Below, one piece after another: positions 5,840-5,862 of a stretch of DNA of 5,862 nt. This DNA is from an uncultured Ruminococcus sp. GTDB taxonomy: Bacteria; Bacillota; Clostridia; Oscillospirales; CAG-272. The position numbers were made by a program, and so were the translations under genes. The stretch's first letter is position 1. Every line of letters begins with the position of its first letter. A model generated the notes under the pieces. That model had not been told where the DNA came from and did no database searches. It was given only the letters and a program-made list of their open reading frames with translations. The stretch spans positions 1 to 5,862 of the forward strand of contig CACXED010000315.1 in assembly GCA_902766575.1 (NCBI GenBank), read 5' to 3'.

Positions 5840-5862
5840 CTCATTGCGGGGAGGCGAGCGAA

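Noticed and set aside
1..5862. Mobile element, phage, CRISPR or defence system
   Set aside because: No transposase, integrase, terminal repeats, spacer-repeat array or defence-type domain is visible; all five genes have recognisable metabolic, transport, regulatory or surface families.

Overview
The window looks like ordinary chromosome from an anaerobic Gram-positive bacterium of the Clostridia, probably an uncultured gut or rumen lineage. The signs are a lipoprotein solute receptor typical of that group, AAGGA/GAGGA-type ribosome binding sites, vegetative promoters with 17-base spacers, and compact T-tailed terminators in a moderately GC-rich genome. The taxonomic call is inference from style, not from a marker gene. 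I see no transposase, phage gene, CRISPR array, tRNA or rRNA.

Layout from left to right. (1) Bases 3-620, + strand: the C-terminal ~205 residues of a UDP-GlcNAc 4,6-dehydratase of the CapE/FnlA type (surface polysaccharide sugar synthesis), cut by the window edge. (2) Bases 621-718: a bidirectional terminator hairpin, then an unexpected rightward promoter that points antisense into the next gene. (3) Bases 719-2203, - strand: an extracellular solute-binding lipoprotein. (4) Bases 2204-2326: a divergent control region with overlapping promoters and an inverted repeat. (5) Bases 2327-3163, + strand: an AraC-family regulator with a cupin sensor domain. (6) Bases 3164-3278: a consensus promoter followed by a terminator-like hairpin in the leader of the next gene. 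(7) Bases 3279-4673, + strand: a COG2509-type FAD-dependent oxidoreductase with a cysteine cluster. (8) Bases 4674-4740: a terminator serving the gene that converges from the right. (9) Bases 4741-5667, - strand: an exported protein with a CBM9/DOMON-like domain and a C-terminal anchor. (10) Bases 5668-5862: two divergent consensus promoters, the rightward one driving something beyond the window.

The receptor and the AraC regulator form the clearest functional unit. They are divergent, share a 123-base control region, and the regulator is the natural candidate to control the receptor in response to a small molecule, plausibly a sugar. No permease or ATPase genes are visible, so the receptor is an orphan within this window. 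The exported CBM9-like protein would also fit a carbohydrate-facing lifestyle, but nothing in the sequence ties it directly to the receptor. The FAD enzyme appears to be a single-gene unit.

I did not find a clear new biological system. The signals most worth checking are regulatory: the leader hairpin before the FAD gene, the antisense promoter at 675-703, and the inverted repeat in the divergent control region.
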